Source: a virus. Taken from it: a stretch of 64,000 nucleotides of DNA. Within the stretch, counting starts at the first letter, position 1. The number at the start of each line of letters is the position of its first letter. Below, one piece after another: positions 20,701-29,600 of this stretch. The position numbers and the translations under genes were made by a program. Location: the IMG/VR virus record IMGVR_UViG_3300017971_000224, positions 1 through 64,000 of that record. One strand, given 5' to 3'. The notes under the pieces were generated by a model that had not been told where the DNA came from, did no database searches, and was given only the letters and a program-made list of their open reading frames with translations.

Positions 20701-20776
20701 CTCTATTGTCAGGCGACGTCCAGATTGGAAGCTATGGGTTGGGTCTATAGTTATCGTCGCGCAGGAGCAGATATAG
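14735..20776 (+). CDS. Giant modular tail-fibre/tip protein (2013 aa)
   Basis: A 2013-residue beta-rich protein with no catalytic motif. It carries three copies of the DGD-F-LDDG module (A1 about 596-720, A2 about 1226-1335, A3 about 1857-1965) and three or four copies of a second module (B: 'DVGrxIxIxNAT..NNG...ITxxI.....vDk.F......W.lrd', near 232-318, 1342-1410, 1612-1675 and the last 60 residues, where A3 interrupts it). An Asp-box-like motif (SRDHGSTWTQ) is near 1439. The architecture suits a long receptor-binding or decoration fibre. Its last 43 nt overlap the next gene. Start ATG 14735 has AGGTG upstream and follows the previous stop by 3 nt. Confidence 0.75.
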   Translation: MSNHLCTGYLNLRIKNAVTGEEKNSRHPNAFVMSANLQEGMFNDIVGGRGGYSVGVGAMCMFLRTDGGYRYEKDTHTVLYIDHYNMSDLWDHYWAAGSADYMRRRQYPSANRTATLTEGINAVASFISGWDNYRYLTENVVGFPTNYYGIPAISFIDLQGTAISPLLFKHEKGFNNIFNHATAGTDIALSQGDVEIEGVYSPDYLQHRWYCIYYANEGGTGIIDSGVGERDDGSVSTGSDTFTANSGTAPFAGDASDVGRYIVIKNATNAINNGVFEITAFISTTQCTVDATTINQPFVTEGGASPSGLEWTLRDGPVGEYLIRRNTYTRQNTQGTTVPSYAYGGGRLYGMRHEYHGTEEVGMFGYESVFDRGASWWWIHRRDDESTTRAGAGINRWLHMAPRGFDPVYQDGDIQNMPTGIRAWRSINIDDENKIWAAWSNYDYQPDPPHADKILARIDPYPSGNARYPAVTDLHDPGNYDLFEAQTGPTDDEGLCSNYPIGICCDEINGRVIVAHNPGNLHVGETYEDMEKGGFSYTENAGAAEYGDAWKRLHLLHSASGTVTPSGTTLNGTSTFFQDEFAVGDWIRPEPKPATGQITSMIPADYTDGDWFTLDDGLNDPVKFFFDVSGSYSPGSPPAGWQYVTITITGLGTDVLIADQIRTDVNGTSNLDITAGNTTAQVDFTADNDGDRANNTITEMIQAPTKTLNPSGLSGGIIRAFEITGITNQTTMTISPTYPESYTNLTIEKGALTAAQAVVYTRYHTPSTDTSDYTIRCYVDYDKQGNFFWVSDDGNQINKWSFSKGYAESRTTAEFSRVATDKIRNLVVTRFKTDGFSDHAFEGNVWTGSFGLNAALRIDNDGTNDFLKCQVTQYHHSASDNWPTEIQIRDYDHDYGLYVLWNPNIGALGLWAPYSAGIERHYWVINTVHSGIPLGYCPRLGSLSELSDSESTWSVIHDMRWDDVGMNNQLLVGHGKSTDYDANTRDALYSFGRMSYLWDGQSWYLTHLVSHRYYDLDFENTTGDGPFTEETLSVGNGLKRMHDDFQLMQDGLYIRFVDSGAASQTDEFVQDETTTFAAYIGVGKDNTQEVEYSIERYSSPTVHRDRSEPMKGLSNMWTVDGGIDGGYIHDLTVQRTVPFHRGVAEYDGYASYGQDGSATGTQADYYYNFFNQDGYDEHDDPDDAHFMAALRIKDESDGVDEFPGDGFVTNGSDVFTTETYAVGSITALPNDGTPWSTGLKDGDTFTLDDGVNSPTTFWFDASGSGSGSGVEIDISAVSTPGDVADLIRSAINSAASLDITADSNLGDPYITLKNDATGSAGNQVITESLANIASLRPVGMRMHTFSAADEGKSIFIENATTAGNNGQAVILEFNPSGSDPNEVKVDRTFNAGDESGVNTLRWKLRDIPAVAYVVYTVEYTDRMDTMVGGIDWKLYSSRDHGSTWTQVKKWLSYNGVSINDPLSTVQDHGVYWNDYDYVGTYHYRTDALRGSPSLWFDLRDLPEASRRRQYWKVYRSYYGGTNGQHRFSSVRLLDANGAYIGVLDTQQLSDRSDEHYVSNLTELYKLNVFEGGGTIAATDDNDGDNLTYILTTSTTDLYEDTGSGNAKITRMGNIQITSDTFVPTDVGKLIRISDANDSDNDGFANITTYINAREVITDKAFTYEDGTFDWQILYMGEDDQICFYQDPYSTDDTFFLSDRYMPLRNFNPQILDVPANNTIYLKTDNVPLQIGGTPFSGFKFFVYRALDTQSSSNPGRAGSTDINLAMWVSQRGGGVYASDVLEFITLIATTAGATSPADDDGDSRTDIVDLPVDVNAFDVAVGDYIVIEGNTSNYGRRVHEIRNINVETLGAAETWTLTALVKGSYSNGDYFVMDDGINPVVSFYLDVDGLYDAPAGTVEIDISGTSTAIDVANAIRTAILEAPIRITPDAPGAALINLTADQAGTQAANDIQDFTTGGLSPTRGATASDGTTQLQVWYDEILVSKSFSFSIVRRRPDWKLWVGSIVIVAQEQI
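16522..16893 (+). repeat. Structural module A, copy 1
   Basis: Encodes about 120 residues with the pattern 'DGDWFTLDDG ... FFFDVSG ... IADQIRTDVNG ... LDITA ... ANNTITE ... GLSGG'. It sits inside another module: the upstream flank ends VGDWIRPEP and the downstream flank resumes FEITGITNQTTMTISP, which together resemble one phage-fibre motif split by the insert. Confidence 0.7.
18410..18756 (+). repeat. Structural module A, copy 2
   Basis: Pattern 'DGDTFTLDDGVN ... FWFDASG ... VEIDISAVSTPGDVADLIR ... LDITADSN ... GNQVITE'. It lies between FVTNGSDVFTTETYAVG and HTFSAADEGKSIFIENAT, which correspond to the two halves of the B module seen uninterrupted at 15429-15687. Confidence 0.7.
20305..20640 (+). 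repeat. Structural module A, copy 3
   Basis: Pattern 'NGDYFVMDDGIN ... FYLDVDG ... VEIDISGTSTAIDVANAIRTAI ... AANDIQDF'. The flanks (VGDYIVIEGNTSNYGRRVHE before; TTQLQVWYDEILVSKSFSF after) again read as a split B module. The DNA here is more GC-rich than its surroundings. Confidence 0.7.
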
Positions 20777-22653
20777 CACTTTCGAACCCAGCCGTCGCCG
20801 CCCTTGTCGGCGATGCAGAAAGAGTTCGCTTCATACACTTGCCCAATATGCCTGGGTCTATCAAGGCGTATGTGGTGTATGTTGCACTGTTGACTTCGCA
20901 AAAGAAACAGTTTGTTTTTAAGGAAATAGAGTCTCTCCTGACGGACCCGGCTAAAGAGCTCATCGCCCCAATGAATGATATTGCGCACAATGTAATACCA
21001 AATGATGAGGCTGTGGATATTCAGAATTTTTATATAATAGAAACCAATACAAACAATAATGTTCTCTTCTTGTGGGACGATGGTGCAGATATATGGAAGA
21101 TGGTCTATGATTTCCAGAATCTTCAAACCACGGTTATTCCGCAGGTGGCGTTCGCCGGTACACACCCAGTTCTGGCTCGGGACTGGATGCTGCGTGCGTT
21201 TTATGTGGTGTCGCGTGATTTGAAGCTCAGAAATGAATTGACTGTTCCTGAGCTGGATATTGTTACGCATTCAGCATATCGTTTGCTGAGTTTTGATATA
21301 GACGATAAATCATCAGATAGTTTTGTTTATTACATAGGTAATTATGACAATAAAGCTAATATTCCATTGCCATTGTCGACGGACGCGTACACCAGAATTC
21401 TTTTAGATTGTACGCGCGAAACACTGGGCCCAGGTGCTCACCAGACTGTTGACATTATTGGCGGTTTAGTTTTAACAAATACTACACCAAGTCTTGTTCA
21501 TACAGGGCAACCCGGGCAGATTGGTGAATCATGGCTTTTTGAATATCAGTCGGGTTGGTTTTCAAATTGGAATATTCCATTAAGTGCGCCACTATCATTT
21601 ACTGATTTTTCCGTAAGTGTTTGGATATATGGCGGTGCTGATCAGCCAGTCAATAGCACTATAATCTATGGTAGAGATGCTAGTTCAAATAGAGTTTTTG
21701 AAATACTTCTACCTTGGGGAAGTGGCACTGTTTATTGGCGATGTGGGAATAGCGACACAAGTTCTTATGACCAGTTAACATATACAGGTAGTGCTAGTTA
21801 TTACAAAGGTAAATGGACACATTATCTTTTCACCAAAAGCGTGTCTGGTGGAAGGATGAAAATATTTAGGGACAATGTTCAAGTTGCTAGTACAACAGGA
21901 AAGACACGTTTTCTTTCAGATGTGGACGCCCTTTGGGTGGTGCCAAGATATTCTGGTTATGTGGCTGAAGTCGTGTTCATGGACAAGGAAGTTGTGACAT
22001 CTGAATTGGCAAACATATACAATAGAGGACTGCAAGGAAACCGTATTGATAGTTCTATTGTCGGGGGTTTGGAGCATTATTGGACTTTTGATAATTATGA
22101 TGCAAGAGTTATAGTTGATGATTCTGGTAACGCGTACAACGCTGTTATCAATGACGAATGGTCAATTTCTGATGAAGGTGCCATTCGTATCGGCGATTAT
22201 CCAGCACAAATTAATCAATGGGATGTTGGAGGGCCTGGCGCTCAAATCACAATAGAAGCTTGGGTTACTCCTAAGTTTATAAGCCAATTGGGTTACGTAG
22301 TGAATGGCGATATAAGATTTTATTATGACCTGAGTGGTGAATTGCATTTTGAATTTGATGGTGCCAGTACCCATCATTTGCAACAGGTTGCATTGCACAC
22401 TATGAGATGGAACGAACCAAATCACATCGTGGTTTCACACACCTTTGGAAACTCTACAAACACTTTCATGGCTATCAACGGGAACCCGGTGCCATCACAA
22501 TGGATGTCTGGCGACGGCAATGAAGATCCGTCTTTTGGCTTGATTAATACAACTATCGAAACTGGATTGTATGATATATTGAGTCAGTATAAGATATCCT
22601 TTATAGCAAAGACAGAAGCTGAGATAAAAGATTATATAACAGGGAGAGTATAA
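20734..22653 (+). CDS. LamG/concanavalin-type tail protein
   Basis: 639 residues from ATG 20734 (GGAAG just upstream; the frame is open back to GTG 20662). After an N-terminal beta domain, two laminin-G/concanavalin-like sandwiches can be seen: about 223-433 (FTDFSVSVWIYGG, KGKWTHYLFTKS) and about 446-639 (GLEHYWTFDNYDA, ITIEAWVTPKF). Such domains bind carbohydrates or act as spacers in phage fibres, so adsorption to a surface glycan is a reasonable inference. It overlaps the preceding gene by 43 nt and its TAA overlaps the next ATG. Confidence 0.75.
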   Translation: MGWVYSYRRAGADIALSNPAVAALVGDAERVRFIHLPNMPGSIKAYVVYVALLTSQKKQFVFKEIESLLTDPAKELIAPMNDIAHNVIPNDEAVDIQNFYIIETNTNNNVLFLWDDGADIWKMVYDFQNLQTTVIPQVAFAGTHPVLARDWMLRAFYVVSRDLKLRNELTVPELDIVTHSAYRLLSFDIDDKSSDSFVYYIGNYDNKANIPLPLSTDAYTRILLDCTRETLGPGAHQTVDIIGGLVLTNTTPSLVHTGQPGQIGESWLFEYQSGWFSNWNIPLSAPLSFTDFSVSVWIYGGADQPVNSTIIYGRDASSNRVFEILLPWGSGTVYWRCGNSDTSSYDQLTYTGSASYYKGKWTHYLFTKSVSGGRMKIFRDNVQVASTTGKTRFLSDVDALWVVPRYSGYVAEVVFMDKEVVTSELANIYNRGLQGNRIDSSIVGGLEHYWTFDNYDARVIVDDSGNAYNAVINDEWSISDEGAIRIGDYPAQINQWDVGGPGAQITIEAWVTPKFISQLGYVVNGDIRFYYDLSGELHFEFDGASTHHLQQVALHTMRWNEPNHIVVSHTFGNSTNTFMAINGNPVPSQWMSGDGNEDPSFGLINTTIETGLYDILSQYKISFIAKTEAEIKDYITGRV

Positions 22654-22919
22654 TGGAGTTTCCTATTCATATCGTGATTGAAAATCATACATCATCAAAT
22701 ATTACATTTAATCTCAGGCAAATATTTTATTTTGGCCATGTGAATTTAGAAAATTCAACACCTTTGATAGAAGCTGGTTCACAATACGAATTTGATGCAG
22801 GTCTTTGTGATGGGAGTGATTATATCGACGCTATGCGACGTTATTGTAGAAATAATGAAATCATATTCAATCCTAGTACTGGCATCTGGGTCACGGTGAC
22901 GGATAACGAGCCGCTCTAA
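22653..22919 (+). CDS. Small protein in tail-tip operon, unknown
   Basis: 88 residues; ATG 22653 overlaps the TAA of the previous gene. No family recognised. It is beta-rich with two cysteines and an acidic C-terminus. Translational coupling to the LamG gene suggests an accessory or assembly factor for the tail tip. Confidence 0.6.
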   Translation: MEFPIHIVIENHTSSNITFNLRQIFYFGHVNLENSTPLIEAGSQYEFDAGLCDGSDYIDAMRRYCRNNEIIFNPSTGIWVTVTDNEPL

Positions 22920-22945
22920 AGCCCAGAAAACAGAGGTGAGCGGCT

Positions 22946-25900
22946 ATGCCAGACATTTTTCTTGGGGAGTTAGATCTAGATCTCACCCCGCCTTATGTCC
23001 AGAATGAGGACCCAGCACCAGGTCAGACAAACGTCTCTATAGAAACCGCTATAAGTTTCAACATATTGGAACCAAATTTTGAGGCTGGCGTTGATCCTGA
23101 CACCATCACTGTCACCGTCAATGGCACCAACGCCATCCTCGATGGGTTTTTCCAGACGGGGTACAACGGATCAATCTCCCCCATCACATTGGGTTTAGCT
23201 GTTGGATACCGCGTCATCATTGTGCCAGCTATCTACCTGTCAGACGACAGTACCTTCCTCATCACCGTAGACGCAGATGACCTTGCTGGTATTCCGAACA
23301 CGATGCCAACGCACAGCTGGACGTTTTACACCGGTGAGCAGTTTGATACCAACGCCCACATTTTTCTTGCCAACTCTATGACTCAGACGGTGAACTCTGC
23401 ATCTTCTGCATTTCAATCAAAGTTCAATCAGGTGCAGGCCGGGAGCCATGGCAACATTTCGTTGTCCGTGGAGAAGGATAACCCAGACCCGACGAAGAAC
23501 TATCAGATCCGTACTATCGTTGCCGGTCGCCTTGATACAAAACTCAACGTGGTCCAAAACACTGAACTTGAGCTCGGTGTGGGCCAGATTACGTATGAGG
23601 ACGAGAAGGTCTTCAAGGGCGATTATCAACCGCCATTGGTTGTAGTGGATGATGGTGATGAAGTCTATGGCATTAATCGTACGTTCAATCGTATGGTGTA
23701 CTCATCTATTAACAACCCAATTTTCAATCTTAGATTAGTAGATAGAGATGATGATACTTTCTTTGTTTTTTATAGAGATGGCATTGGGGTTAAGGCGTCA
23801 GCTGTAAATAAAGTTAATACATCTGGTTCAACTGGAATCACAGCGCTTTTGGTAAGCGGCGCGAGCGGCATGGATGCTGCTGTTAAATTATCTTTTACTT
23901 CGTTTATGGTTGCTAGCCTCAGTAGTTCCTCTGCTGGTGGTGTTAGAACATATACAATGGAAATAGTTAAATGTGATCAATATGTTGTTAATGAAGAGGT
24001 GATCAGCCCGTTTCAATTCACAGGCCCAGACGCATCAGACGCAGGGCACTTAGATCTCATAGCTGACGGTAGTGGGAATGTTTATGGAACTTTCTATTAT
24101 ACAGAAACTGGCAATGATATAGATAGAAAGATTCGTTTTATAAGGTCATACGATAACGGGAATAATTGGGATTTTGTTTATTTTCCAGGCACGAATGAAA
24201 TCTCCACATTACCAAACTTTTTTGATGAGATTGGATTTGATCCATACACTACAAATGGTGATGGTCTTGAATATCCAAGATTATCATACGATCCAATAAA
24301 TGAAATTTTCATCATTACCGTGATGTCTAAACGTACCGCCCCTGATGCCGGCGCAAGATGTGGAACAGCGTATTCAAAGGATTTTGTTACGTGGAATAGA
24401 TTGAATTACCCTGTATTCAGAAATTTTGTTCAATTATGGAGTACAGCTGAAGATTTGGATACAGATGAAAAGAGTGCAAAGTTAGTGAGATTCAATAATA
24501 AATATTTTTCTATATGTTCAGATTCTGAAGGTATTTATTCTTGTATATTCGAAAGTGAAAATGAAACGCATGGTTCACGTCGTGGTTTGGTGTGGGCTGG
24601 GGACAATAGTTCTGCGACTGGTGGTTATCGTATAGATAAGCACGACTATGCTGTTTTTAATAATGTATTGTATTATGCGACTGAATTCTTAAGTACTGGA
24701 TTCGCAAAAATTGGATTTGTAATTCATGCATTGGGTGGGCATACCAATTTGCCTGATAAAACACAATACAGCGGTGGATGGTTCGGTACAGTTGGAGAAC
24801 CAGATTCTGATATTGGATTTTCTAAAACTGTTGGTGGTACAAGTAGTGCTTCATCAGATCAATATGGATTAACTATTACTGTAAATACTGGTGCAGCAGA
24901 TCAACTTTATTACGGTAGAACAGATCTAGATACTAGCGTCATGAAAGACGATGGCGCAAAAGTCAAGTTTGTTATTAAACCAGTACAAGACGGAGGACGA
25001 ACTTCTGACAGCGCGCAAAGAATACATTTGAAACTTCCAAATACGGGCAATACTGATAATTTTCATATTACAGTAAGAGTTAGTACAGATGGTATATATG
25101 TAGTTAATGAATCACCAGGTGGTGAATCTGCACAGTTCGCTATAACTATAAATGATTTCTATGAAATATTATTGGTTGCGAAACCATCGTCTACTACATG
25201 TGTGGTGAAATGTTTCTATAGATCTGTATACGCTAATGCGCTTTGGACACCCGCGTCTATTGAAAGTACTACAGACACGTGGATAGAATTAACCGGTATA
25301 CCGACGTTTACTTCTCCTGATACAACTTCTAAAGGCGAATTTCATTTTGGTTTGATCGGCCCACAACCTTCTCAAACGTCTGAGGCCATTTGGAAATCAG
25401 TGTATTATTGTGATGGTGTTGAACCAACAGATATAGAATTCACAACAACGGATTCTATTGATACGTATAATCCTTCGACAGATGAAGCTAGTTTAGATTT
25501 ATTGCCAATAGGACGTGAAGGTATACGGCAACGTACAGTCGGTAGTGTAGATACATGGCAACGTACAATCAGCGGTATTATACTGCGTTGGCACGGCTTG
25601 GATGCTTTCAAAAATGACAGTTGGACTTTTAATACTACAAGTGATTTTAATGAAGTAAATGTAACTAGTAAAATACCAAAGCTTGTTTATCGCACAGAAA
25701 ATACAAGTTCTGATCAATCAGTATTATTCTTTTCTGAAGATGACGATATGGGCGCATATATTATGGATACATTCATAATGTTAAATACAAATTTCCGTTA
25801 TTGTAAAATACAGGCAAATAATGATGGTACTACTTGGTCGCCAGCGCCATTGGAGCTTGATGTAGATTTTGGTTTAGAAGATGGCACAATATATGAAACG

Positions 25901-26695
25901 ACATTAAGAATAAATGAAGATATGTTGACTATCAGATGTGTTGATAAAGAGTGGTTACATGGTGAGTTGCGAGGTAAATACATTCTCCTGGAACGAATCT
26001 TCGAACCGCATGTGGTAGCACCTCCGGGTTCTGATCAGGAATACAGAAATGTTGCTTTTAAAATCGTGGATAATGGTGCTGATTTTGTCATAATCAGCAC
26101 AGCTGGTTTGATAGATGATGCCGCACATGGCGGGGCTTCATCCCACTTGTTTCAAGATCAACGTGTTGTGGCTGGAGATTCTTTTGTTATTTATGATTCA
26201 AGAATGAGTTTAGTTACACGTGATGTTTCTGCTTATAAATATGTCAGGTTTTTCATTAGACAATCTGATTTATGGTCCGATCCGTGGGGTAATAACCAGC
26301 CAAGTTTGCCGAATGAAGACTCATGGTCAGTTGGCGAATTAGACTTTGGGAAACGTATCGAGTTGGAAGACAACTTTAGCTATGGATCGACTCGACAATT
26401 ACAACAGAACAATACAATCAAGGAGAATGACTATGGCCAGTCAGATGTAACGAATCAAGGAGAGCCAATTCACGTATTCTCTATGGTATACAACATTACT
26501 TCCGATGATGATGCTGATGCGCTTCAAGCGTTGTACGATGCCGCCAACGAAGTAGGTCAGCCGTTTTGGTACATTCCTGATGTGGTAACAAGCCCAGAGG
26601 AATTGTACCTTGTTGTATTCTCTAAGGATTATTCGTATTCAAAGACACTCCCAGATCGGCAGGATATCAAGTTCTTGTTGGAAGAGGTCGTGTGA
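22946..26695 (+). CDS. Tail protein with Big_5 Ig domain, Asp-box propeller and concanavalin-like domain
   Basis: 1249 residues; GAGGTGA precedes ATG 22946. Order: Big_5 Ig-like domain (about 10-130; DPAPGQTNVSIETAISFNI); a propeller-like region (about 230-620) with a sialidase Asp-box (SYDNGNNWDF near 401) and a related SKDFVTWNR; a concanavalin-like sandwich (about 640-830); a beta-rich C-terminal domain ending in KDYSYSKTLPDRQDIKFLL. Asp-boxes mark sialidase-like folds but no catalytic Arg triad is evident, so glycan binding is likelier than hydrolysis. Probably part of the adsorption apparatus. Confidence 0.75.
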   Translation: MPDIFLGELDLDLTPPYVQNEDPAPGQTNVSIETAISFNILEPNFEAGVDPDTITVTVNGTNAILDGFFQTGYNGSISPITLGLAVGYRVIIVPAIYLSDDSTFLITVDADDLAGIPNTMPTHSWTFYTGEQFDTNAHIFLANSMTQTVNSASSAFQSKFNQVQAGSHGNISLSVEKDNPDPTKNYQIRTIVAGRLDTKLNVVQNTELELGVGQITYEDEKVFKGDYQPPLVVVDDGDEVYGINRTFNRMVYSSINNPIFNLRLVDRDDDTFFVFYRDGIGVKASAVNKVNTSGSTGITALLVSGASGMDAAVKLSFTSFMVASLSSSSAGGVRTYTMEIVKCDQYVVNEEVISPFQFTGPDASDAGHLDLIADGSGNVYGTFYYTETGNDIDRKIRFIRSYDNGNNWDFVYFPGTNEISTLPNFFDEIGFDPYTTNGDGLEYPRLSYDPINEIFIITVMSKRTAPDAGARCGTAYSKDFVTWNRLNYPVFRNFVQLWSTAEDLDTDEKSAKLVRFNNKYFSICSDSEGIYSCIFESENETHGSRRGLVWAGDNSSATGGYRIDKHDYAVFNNVLYYATEFLSTGFAKIGFVIHALGGHTNLPDKTQYSGGWFGTVGEPDSDIGFSKTVGGTSSASSDQYGLTITVNTGAADQLYYGRTDLDTSVMKDDGAKVKFVIKPVQDGGRTSDSAQRIHLKLPNTGNTDNFHITVRVSTDGIYVVNESPGGESAQFAITINDFYEILLVAKPSSTTCVVKCFYRSVYANALWTPASIESTTDTWIELTGIPTFTSPDTTSKGEFHFGLIGPQPSQTSEAIWKSVYYCDGVEPTDIEFTTTDSIDTYNPSTDEASLDLLPIGREGIRQRTVGSVDTWQRTISGIILRWHGLDAFKNDSWTFNTTSDFNEVNVTSKIPKLVYRTENTSSDQSVLFFSEDDDMGAYIMDTFIMLNTNFRYCKIQANNDGTTWSPAPLELDVDFGLEDGTIYETTLRINEDMLTIRCVDKEWLHGELRGKYILLERIFEPHVVAPPGSDQEYRNVAFKIVDNGADFVIISTAGLIDDAAHGGASSHLFQDQRVVAGDSFVIYDSRMSLVTRDVSAYKYVRFFIRQSDLWSDPWGNNQPSLPNEDSWSVGELDFGKRIELEDNFSYGSTRQLQQNNTIKENDYGQSDVTNQGEPIHVFSMVYNITSDDDADALQALYDAANEVGQPFWYIPDVVTSPEELYLVVFSKDYSYSKTLPDRQDIKFLLEEVV

Positions 26696-29600
26696 TGGTG
26701 CAGACTGGTTTTTTACATAATCGCGCCTTACACAAGTTAGCTGCAATTCATTCTGAGGACACAGCAGAATATAAGTATGCAGTAGAAAGCACATCAAATA
26801 TCAATCCTGCAGAAGAAAATGCAGCTGAGTTTTCTATTATTGATTTTGATCCGACACAAGATTTAGAAGTACACAGCACGTCTCCTAATACGTATTATGG
26901 TATGCGTGTAAGAAATATCAATGGAGGCCCATTAATTGATAAACATAGCAATTATCGTTATCCAGTTGATGTACCAGATTTCGCTCTGGGAACAGCTCGT
27001 TTCGCATTAGTTGATTATGTAAATGATTGTATTGATAACAAGGCTAAAGACGAATATTGGTCATTTTACAATCATAGTGTAATTTCAAGTTTATCCTCTG
27101 ACAGAGTTAAGCATTCTGGCCACAGTGATGGCGAAGTTCTAATGTGCAGCTTCTATAAATATGCTGGCAATTTCTATGAAATATATGTTTCTGTTTATAA
27201 TGAATCTACTGAAACTTGGGGTGCTTATATATTAATAGATACGATACCAAGATTTCTCATTAGTGCAATTAATATAGATTGTTCTCCAACATTTTTGACT
27301 GTTCCTAATCTTGGAACGCTTTTATTGTATTATTCTATATCACAAGATGCGTATGGTTCGTTGGATTATTCTGCTCAAAATGTAACTATGGCAATCACTA
27401 AAAATCACGGACAAACATGGGAGAAGTTTGGTAGTTTTACTTTGGATCCCTATCATGGAAAAGTTGTGCCATCAGACGTGCTATTAGAATGGGGTTGTAC
27501 CGTACTGAAAGCTATATATCACAATAATAAAATTATATTAGGTACTATGTTACAAGGTACTGATTCACCTGGCGCTCCTGCTGATGATGAGTTAAGAAGT
27601 CAAAGAATATTAAACATAGTTTATTCAAATGATTTAGGCAAAAGCTGGACAACAGTACCATTTGAATTTGTTAGTGCTTCAACGCTTGGTGGTATACCGG
27701 CGACTTCATATAACTATGGTGATAGTAATAATAGTGGCCCAGCTAATTTCGGCCTTGGTGTTGAACCTCAAAGCGACAAAGTTGTTGTTGTACTTAGAAG
27801 TACTGGTGATGAAGAAATAATTGAGAATACTGAAAAGATATTTTTCTTTTATAATATTGATGACGATTTGGGGCAATGGGGTGCATCTACTGTTGGTAGC
27901 CGTAATTATCGTTTGATTGATGATTTTTCAGAGAATAGTCTTGAGACGCGTGCTAGTGGTTCACTGATTGCTGTAACTAAATCTAATTTGAACGATGGCG
28001 ACTATTTTATTTTGAATGATGGTGTAAATATAGCAACAGAATTCTATTTTGATGTGAGCGGCACATATACTCCTCCAAGTGGAGTAGAGATTGATATTAG
28101 TGCTACTGCCACTGCACAAGATGTATCAGATACTATTGTTTCTGTAGTCAACGGTGTGGGTACACTCGATATAACAGCTATAAACTACGGTGGAACTTCT
28201 ACAAGAGTTTTATTTATAGCAGATAATTATGGATCAGCGGCAAATAACAAAATTATTGAATATACCAATTCGACATTGAATGTCGATGGCATGTCTGGCG
28301 GTATTACATATCCAGTTTTGAAATATTTGATTGAAGATATTGATATTGGTTCAACCGTAACAGACACTCCATCCAATTGGCATGTGTCTGGCGGTTATTT
28401 AGTACAAGATAGTTATATTAACGACCCAAGCCGTGCTGGTGGTGCTGGAGGCACACAACTAATTTATAGAGAACATGACGATCCTACATTAAATAGAACA
28501 GTCGGTTTGCATGTAGATGTAAAATACTTTTTTGATGTTTTCCACACTGTTGGAAGTGGCGTATTTGGGTTGGGTTTTTGTAGGCAAGATGAGGATTCGT
28601 ATTATACGGTTGAGATAGATACGACTAACATCGCATATGGTATATGTGATATGAATATATATTTAATTAATGGCGCCATCGGGACAAGAACAGCAATTAG
28701 TTCATCTGCCCAAATCCCATTTAATTATATCAGCGGAGACGGCGCTATAGATGTAATCTTTGAAGGTGATGATACAATTAGAGTATTTTTCAATGGTGAT
28801 TTAATCTGTACTGCTACAGATAATATATTAAGAACAGGAAGAATTTTCTTGTTCTGTAATGGTATGGCTCCAATCAGATTCGATAACTGGGGTTTGTTAA
28901 CCAATATTGAAAGAAAGAATGTTATTGGTACCGGGGCTGATGATGGTTTTAGTAATATCTTCCCAATGGTTGGATCAAATATAGAGTTAGTTGTTGATCA
29001 ATACAATCAAGCGTGGATCGCTGCAGATATCAAAAGTACTCATTGGGGGTCTACGCAATTCAATTCATTTGGTGTTGCATTTAACAAATTTGTACTTGAA
29101 AGAGATGTAGAACGTGTAGAGGGAAAATTCTTGGCAAAGGATACTTATTCTGTAAAGTTTCATAATTCAAAATATTTCAATGATGATTGTGGTTATTATT
29201 TCTCGCCACATGAATTTGGTTTGTATCCAACCCATTATGATACAACACCAACCACACGCGTGTTCATGGAAGCTTTTCTATGGCACAAAGAAGAACCTGT
29301 TTTCTATATCCGCAGCGGTACGGACAGCAGCGGTACAGAAGAATTATTTTTAGTACAAAGAGCTATATATTCTACAAGAACAATATCACCTAATTTTGGT
29401 TCAGTTTACAGCGCTGTTCCTTGGACATCGGATCCAGAGTACTCAGGTTGGTATCTGAATGGTACGTACACAGATGTAGATGGATGGTTCATACGTACAC
29501 AACAATCTACTGGTTGGATTGAACAATCATATGTATTTGATACTGATACCTTTAGCACTGACGGCAACAGAGCGATGCCGGTTAGATATTGGGATTTTTA

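Noticed and set aside
20662-20733. Frameshift joining the 2013-residue protein to the LamG gene
   Set aside because: The downstream gene has a usable ATG at 20734 with GGAAG, and the upstream gene ends naturally in its B module; simple overlap is enough.
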